Assembly: GCA_027924585.1 (NCBI GenBank)
Contig: BSBM01000059.1
Span: 1,178,001-1,242,000 of the forward strand
DNA from: Larix kaempferi
Taxonomy: Eukaryota; Streptophyta; Pinopsida; Pinales; Pinaceae
Reading direction: 5' to 3'
Length of the DNA stretch: 64,000 bases
Shown: positions 58,688 to 64,000 of the stretch, one piece after another
How the letters are laid out: every line of letters starts with the position of its first letter
How positions within the stretch are numbered: position 1 is the first letter of the stretch
Notes under the pieces: model-generated
Told to the model about the DNA's origin: nothing
Databases searched by the model: none
The model's input: only the letters and a program-made list of their open reading frames with translations
Program-made: the position numbers and the translations under genes

Positions 58688-61600
58688 ATGCCAAAAGGTG
58701 GTAGAAAGAAAACTAAAGTGATGGAACCAGAGCCAGTGCAACTAAGAACTGAAACTATTTTCCAAGACACTAAGTGTACCACCGGCGTTCCTCCCGAGGT
58801 CCGTTGGGGAGATGTTTACCGAATGATCAGGGACCAGAATATCCCAGATGTATTATTGGAAGAAGAACAAATCTACCTCAACATCAGAACTTCCTGCATA
58901 GTTAGGGCTTCTACTCACCCTGAATTGTTCCCATGCTCTGAAGTGATCATATGGATACTGGAACATGCCAACCCATACACAAGAGTGTTGCATGACAGCA
59001 AGGGAGAGCCTTTCGCTTCATTCCATCCAGCGTATATTGCAGAAGCCTAAAAATTCTCACATCCCCAACAAGCTCTAAGTGATGAATGGTTGGGTAAGAT
59101 GAATAATACTGAGATGGCCAAAAAAATATTGGTCACATGCAAACAACTGAGGAAGAGAGATAATGATGAATATGATGTTCAGAGCCTAAGAAATCCTTTT
59201 AGGTTAATCGCCCTGATGTTATGCAGAATTTTCGGCATGCCCAATGGCATTGTATATAGGATACAGTGGGCTCCCATCATCCACTTCATAGCATTCAAAG
59301 CAACTGTGTTTGATTGGGCTACTATCCTTTCGGACAGTTTGGCATCTACAGTGGCCACTGCAAGAGAAGGTTTGGCCTTAAAAAAGTCAGAATTTTACAT
59401 GTCTTCCTATCTCATTGACTGCATTTTGTCCAAGCTCTCTTTCCCCAAGCTAGGTTGCACATGGGATAAAGCCAACACCCCGGTCTACACTGCTTATAAA
59501 ATAATGTGGGCTCAAAATTACAGAGCAAACTATAAGCTCATTTGCGAAGAGTTCATCATGCCTCTATATGAGCAGATGTTCAAGAAAGAGCCCAATTGTC
59601 TATCAGAAAATGCCATGGAGGTCCTGGAAAACTATGGCGATTTTTATTTCTCAGAGCAGGGAACCTACATCAGGATGTTCGGAGGTACCAAAGCACCATA
59701 CATTTTTCCAAAATACACTACTGATTATGTAGTCCTCAAGGAAGCAGTCAGGAAAATTTTCCTTGATGGAATAGGAGGGGTGCTTAACAAGCAACATAAG
59801 GCTTATTTTCCTCCTTTTCCCTTTTTCATAGGAGCCTACAAATTCTCAGGGGTTGCAACAGTTGAGGAATACATTCAAGAGTTGAAAGCTTTCCACTTCG
59901 GTGAAATGATCTTCCATAGAAATGATAGGCGAAGCAAGGTTGCTGGACATTGCAAGGAAGTATATGCTCATTTTGAATATGCTCATTACTATGATGCAGA
60001 GGAAGAAGTGTTCAGAGGCATCAACAACATGACTGAGTTGCAGATTTGTCGTGAAGGCAGTGGAGCTAGCTCTAGCTCTTCCCCATCCTGAGAAGCCAGT
60101 CTGCAGAAAGAGAGAGAAGCAGCTGAGGCCCTAGCCCGTGAGGAACAAAGATTGAAAGAGGAAGCAAGGTTGCATAGAGAAGCTGAGGAAGAAAGACTAC
60201 AACAAGAAGTAGAATATGCAAGGTTGCAGAGAGAAGCTGAAGATGCAATGTTGCAGAGGGAAGCTGAAGAAGCAAGGTTGCAGAGAGAAGCTGAGGAAGC
60301 AAGACTGCAACAAGAAACAGAAGATGCAAGGTTGCAGAGAGAAGCTGAAGATGCAATGTTGCAGAGAGAAAATGAAGATGCAATGTTGCAGAGGGAAGCT
60401 GAAGAAGCAAGGTTGCAGAAGGAAGCATAAGATCGAGAGCAGAGGGAGGAAAGTGAAAATCAGCAGCGAGCTGAAGAAGAAGAAAGAAGGCGTAAAACCT
60501 AAGAGGAACTAAAGGTGGAGAAAGGACTTAAGACCAATGAAGATGCCTAGGCGGGTGGCTCCGAAACCCAAGATATGGAAACAAACACATCTCAAGCAAG
60601 TGTCTCCGGCACCCAAAATGTGGAAGCAGACACATCTCAAGTAGTACAGACCCCACCCATAGAGACAGAAGTACATGTAATAGACCTCCCAATCATCCCT
60701 CACACCCCATCAGAAGATCATACTGTGTCCCGATGGAATGAATTTGTGTATTATAAGAAGAGGAAGGCGATAGTATTGAAATCGGAAGAGAGGATAAAGA
60801 GACTCTTCCAAGAAGATATTGTTACCTGGTGGGACACCACAGTGATGCAAAATACAAATAAGGCTCCCATAGCCATGGCATCCGCCGCTGTGTCAGCAAC
60901 AAAAGCAACAAAGGACAATGTGGTCAATATGGTTAGAGAATTTGAGTCAACAAAGAGAAGAGCTTGCATGTTGCAACATACTGTGGCTAATGAGCAGGCT
61001 TACAAGGATCTTGTAGTGAATAAATATAATCGCTTGTCTGTTGATCACAAGGAATTGTCAGATAAGTATCGCCATTTAGAAGAAGAAAAGGAGCACCTGG
61101 CAATCCAGATGATGGTTCTAGAAGCAGAAAAGAATGATTCTGAAGCTAGAGTTTTTCATCTGCAAGCAGATAAGCAAGCAATGGTTGATCAATTAGAGAA
61201 GGCAGAAAGCAGAGCAATAGATATTTCTCCCTTTCATGAGTTGTCCTGTGACATTCTGAGACAAATGCACGCCACACAGGAGCTGATTACTGAGGAAGTG
61301 TGCAGGATCAAATCCATGATGGTTAGATTGAAAGAAGTCAATGCAGAGGCCAATAGGCTTAAGAGAAAATACACTCGGGTTAAAGCAAGCATCCTGAGCC
61401 AGATGGAATGGAGATAAGGGAAGGTTGATTTCCCTAAGCATCTCCCATTCAAGTCGGTAGATGATTTTAAAGAATATTTTTCCCTTATGGAATTCTACAG
61501 AAACTGTGGCCTTAAGCTAATGGCTAAGATCCAGGGAACAATTGATAAAAGTAACAACCTATATCAAAAGATCCATGAAGTACATGATAAGTGCAAGATG

Positions 61601-61963
61601 AGTTATCCTCAGTCCCTCGATGAGTTTCTAATCAAATAGCAACGTTTATCAGACTTGAAGGAAGAGCTAGGCATTCAAATAGAATATGTAAAGAAGATTG
61701 ATGTCCTAGCCACCGATGATCTCCATCACTATATTGGGCTGTCAACAATATACAGTCATTTGCTTAATGAAATCCACCAAGCAGCAGAACTTGGTAAACA
61801 TGTGACTTCCCAGAAGATATTGCTCCCTTCCCGAGCAAATGTGGTTATCAGAGACATTGGTATCTAGTTTAGTTACATAGCAGAGGAGGAAAAGAAAGCA
61901 GCAGCAGCAGTATCAGCCAGTCCAAGCACCTCCCTCCCAGCAGGAGCGCCTTCCCAAGGTTGA
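58688..61963 (+). pseudogene. Single 1,091-codon frame with eight in-frame stops, no frameshift: globular domain, helical repeats, coiled coil
   Basis: ATG at 58688 (MPKGGRKKTK) to TGA at 61961-61963, all in one frame. Internal stops lie at 59048, 60089, 60428, 60500, 60548, 61415, 61637 and 61865. Residues ~1-465 are globular (VRWGDVYRMIRDQNIPDVLL, MLCRIFGMPNGIVYRIQWAP, YMSSYLIDCILSKLSFPKLG). About 490-580 is a charged helix of 10-residue repeats (ARLQREAEE). About 630-910 is acidic, then a coiled coil (HLEEEKEHLAIQMMVLEAEK). The C-terminus is helical with an Ala/Ser/Pro tail. No known enzyme motif is seen. Its layout parallels copies A and B (globular, acidic, coiled coil) without clear sequence similarity. 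Most likely a transposon-borne ORF decayed by base substitution; recoding is a remote alternative. Confidence 0.6.
60100..60430 (+). repeat. 30-bp coding tandem repeat (10-residue helix units)
   Basis: About eleven units like gcaaggttgcagagagaagc-tga-ga encode ARLQREAEEE variants (AMLQREAEDA, RLQQETEDA). Alternating Glu/Arg at this spacing is typical of a long single alpha helix. The period is a multiple of three and substitutions are mostly conservative, which fits selection on protein during amplification. Confidence 0.8.
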
Positions 61964-62884
61964 ACACGCTAATCCTAAGGCGTTGTTCCTATTTTTCATT
62001 TGGTCTCCCTATGTTTAGAGCGTAGAATCACTAGAAAGCTGTCCTTTTCTATTTTTGAGAAATTTTCTGTTTTAAGAAAAGGGCCACGATTTGTTTATTA
62101 AAAGGAAAAGTCTTTAGAGGACATGTGTAAAGAGCCAAGTGGCAGCCCAAGAGGCATTTTGTAAAGATATAAATAGAAGCTTAGGGAATAGTGTTAAAGG
62201 GACTTTTGGCAGGGAAAAGAATTTTCTTAACTTGTACGAGCTATCTTGCACTTGCTCCAAGAAAATGAAATTTGCCTAATAAGAGCCTAGAGAGGACGTC
62301 TTTTGCATGGAAATGGATGTTGGATGCATGTTGGATTATTCTTGTGACTTTCATATTCTACAGTGAGATCTTTCTTTGCTATCTTGAATTATTTCTCTGT
62401 ATTGAATGATCTTACTGTTTCTTGTGCAAATGATTTTTCTCCTACATGAGTGATGGAATGCGTTATATGTGAATTGGAAGCTATCTTCTAATATCTTTTG
62501 CCTTCTTGCAGTAGATATATCTTTATGATTTAATGGTTGTCTGTTGATCTTTAGATACTTCTTCCAGCACATTACTCATACTTATAATTTTGCTCCTTGC
62601 AGGGATAGTTTAGGTTTATTTCGGTTTTAGATACAGATTTGTTTCGAGTTCTGCATTTAGATTAAGTTAGCTTAGGCACTCGCATATCATTTTAAACCAT
62701 AAAATCAAAAAGAACGGTGGATCGGGCCATAACCGGTGTAATTGAAGCAAATCTCCAAACCTAACGGTTGCCGGAACCGCTAACCGGACGGATTCCCCAT
62801 ACCAAACGGTGGACAATCTAATTGGGATAGTATACCAGGGAGAATCCCTTTCTGCTTGATGTTGCGATCTTCGGGGCATCAACA
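61964..62884 (+). mobile_element. Probable 5' LTR and leader of the right-edge Ty3 element
   Basis: The span lies between the end of the previous ORF (a TG is present at 61961) and the ATCAACA that precedes the primer-binding site. It has a good TATA box (62168), a likely 3' splice site CTCCTTGCAG near 62600, and no coding content. The left edge is not proven because no second LTR copy lies in the window. Confidence 0.45.
62168..62175 (+). promoter_or_regulatory. TATA box in the probable LTR
   Basis: TATAAATA within agatataaatagaagc, about 750 nt upstream of the gag ATG. Sequence and position suit an LTR promoter. Confidence 0.45.
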
Positions 62885-62889
62885 GTTTT

Positions 62890-62907
62890 TGGCGCTAGAA
62901 GGAGGAC
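62890..62907 (+). promoter_or_regulatory. Primer-binding-site candidate, TGGCGC type
   Basis: TTTTTGGCGCTAGAAGGAGG begins a few bases after the presumed LTR end and 11-28 nt before the gag ATG. TGGCGC is the start of the tRNA-complementary site in many plant Ty3 elements (tRNA-Asp type); the rest diverges from the usual site. Confidence 0.55.
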
Positions 62908-62917
62908 TTGAAAGTGC

Positions 62918-64000
62918 ATGGCTGATAAAGGAAAATCTCCCACTGTCAAAAATGTTACTGAAAACCCGCTTAAAAGAGGAATTTCAGACAGCCCAAATCT
63001 TGAAGTAGCAAACCAAGAAAACCTCGTCTGTGATTCTGAACCTCAAGAAGTATTGTATGCTGTGCCTTTTGCAGAAATAGAAGATTTAAGGAGACATACA
63101 CGATCTTATGTTAGACAGCTAGGTGGTTTAAACGCAGTAACTTTCCTCCCTAGGAAAAGTTCTCCTAGAAAAGAACGACAATACACCCGTGATTCGATTC
63201 TTGTACATAATTTTGAAGAACTTGTGAATTTAACCTTGGAAGAAATTGCAGAACCCCTGAACAAGGTCGATCTTGAAAACCCAAAAAATATTTCAGATCA
63301 GGAAAGTCTTGGAGAACTTATTACTCCAAAGAACACTCCATTGAATTCACCATACAATTCTCCACTTGATTCTCCACATAGAGACATGGCCGTACCTGTT
63401 TGGAGAGGGAGGGGAGTGTTGAATCTAGCTGGGCCATTCCACAATATTCCAAAAAATCCAAAGAAAGTCTTTCCTAAATTCGACACAGGGAAAGCCATTT
63501 CCGCTGAAGATCATCTCAAGAGTTTTTATTTAGCTCTGAATCTTTTAAATGTGCATCATGAAGATGTAGTCTGTAGGATTTTTCCATACACATTTGAGCC
63601 GAAAGTATCGTCTTGGTATTTTAGCTTACAACCTATCTCGATCTCAAGCTGGGATGAATTTGAAAAATGTTTCTTAAAGAAATATGGAAACCAAAAAACT
63701 GTAGCTACGCTTATGAAAGAATTATTGTCCATGAGAATTGAAAAGAAAGAAAAGGTTCAACACTTCAACCAAAGGTTCACAACACTCTTAAACAATTTCA
63801 GCGAAGCAAATAAACCAGCAGAGAAATCTCTGGTTGAATATTATACAACAACTCTTGAAGGACCCATAGCAATGTTCGTTAAAAGATCTAAGAAAAACAC
63901 CCTGATAGAGAATTTCGAAGAAGCTAGAAAGGTGGAAGAAGAAGCGGATAGCATTGCTAAACATGCCTTAGATGCAGAAACAAAACTAGCAGCCAGTAAA
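62918..64000 (+). CDS. Ty3/gypsy gag, open to the window end (361 codons, partial)
   Basis: The ATG at 62918 follows the primer-binding site. No stop occurs through base 64000. The N-terminal ~170 residues are polar and variable (MADKGKSPTVKNVTENPLKR; a Pro/Ser stretch LNSPYNSPLDSPHRD). The gag core follows: FPKFDTGKAISAEDHLKSF, CRIFPYTFEPKVSSWYFSLQ, ISISSWDEFEKCFLKKYGN and VQHFNQRFTTLLNNF (retrotrans_gag pattern: W...L...SI.SWDEF...F...+). The end in view is helical and acidic (EEARKVEEEADSIAKHALD). Zinc knuckle and pol would lie beyond the window. The uninterrupted frame, unlike every other retroelement here, points to a recent insertion. Confidence 0.85.
   Translation, partial: MADKGKSPTVKNVTENPLKRGISDSPNLEVANQENLVCDSEPQEVLYAVPFAEIEDLRRHTRSYVRQLGGLNAVTFLPRKSSPRKERQYTRDSILVHNFEELVNLTLEEIAEPLNKVDLENPKNISDQESLGELITPKNTPLNSPYNSPLDSPHRDMAVPVWRGRGVLNLAGPFHNIPKNPKKVFPKFDTGKAISAEDHLKSFYLALNLLNVHHEDVVCRIFPYTFEPKVSSWYFSLQPISISSWDEFEKCFLKKYGNQKTVATLMKELLSMRIEKKEKVQHFNQRFTTLLNNFSEANKPAEKSLVEYYTTTLEGPIAMFVKRSKKNTLIENFEEARKVEEEADSIAKHALDAETKLAASK

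Overview
The window looks like gene-poor, repeat-rich DNA from a large plant nuclear genome. A conifer is my best guess. That is an inference from the mix of decayed Ty3/gypsy, copia, LINE and CACTA elements, the many spliced but broken genes, and the AT-rich intergenic sequence; no single marker proves it. I see no rRNA, no convincing tRNA and no bacterial-type feature. Almost every coding region is a transposable element or a pseudogene. The one long, fully open and recognisable retroelement frame is a gag gene at the right edge (62918 to the window end).

Layout. 1-2086 (-): the 3' part of a spliced gene with an atypical SET domain, then a run of near-identical mini-exons, then a charged helical exon; it carries an in-frame stop. 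3430-5900: tandem and inverted repeats, including a ~1 kb element bounded by 22-bp perfect inverted repeats. 7903-12490 (-): an almost complete CACTA (En/Spm) transposase gene with about nine exons. About 13.3-16.6 kb (+) and 29.0-31.85 kb (-): two diverged copies, in opposite orientation, of one spliced gene family I cannot name. 19.9-28.6 kb: a SINE-like remnant, direct repeats, LINE and PPR remnants, a ~175-bp tandem array of about nine monomers, a TTAGGGG-like minisatellite and an internally deleted LINE. 31.9-34.95 kb: sequence of different texture with no recognised gene. 34.95-40.4 kb: a nest of Ty3, LINE and copia fragments. 42.3-43.7 kb: an unknown decayed coding region.

44.99-48.1 kb: Ty3 chromovirus integrase with chromodomain-like end, then a 1.57 kb LTR, then an initiator-Met-type primer-binding site and a gag-like start; the order pol-LTR-PBS-gag suggests tandem elements sharing an LTR. 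49.7-52.7 kb: a dense cluster of satellites and microsatellites. 53.6-56.8 kb: a Ty3 pol with its catalytic residues mutated. 56.96-57.4 kb: a 31-33-bp array. 58.7-61.96 kb: a 1,091-codon frame interrupted by eight in-frame stops but no frameshift. 62.0-64.0 kb: a young-looking Ty3 element (probable LTR, primer-binding site, open gag).

How the parts fit: the genes do not form an operon or pathway. The window reads as successive and nested insertions, older ones frameshifted and fragmented and the last one intact. The best candidates for something undescribed are the SET gene with repeated mini-exons, the paired spliced family at 13-16 and 29-32 kb, and the stop-riddled but frame-perfect ORF at 58.7-61.96 kb.
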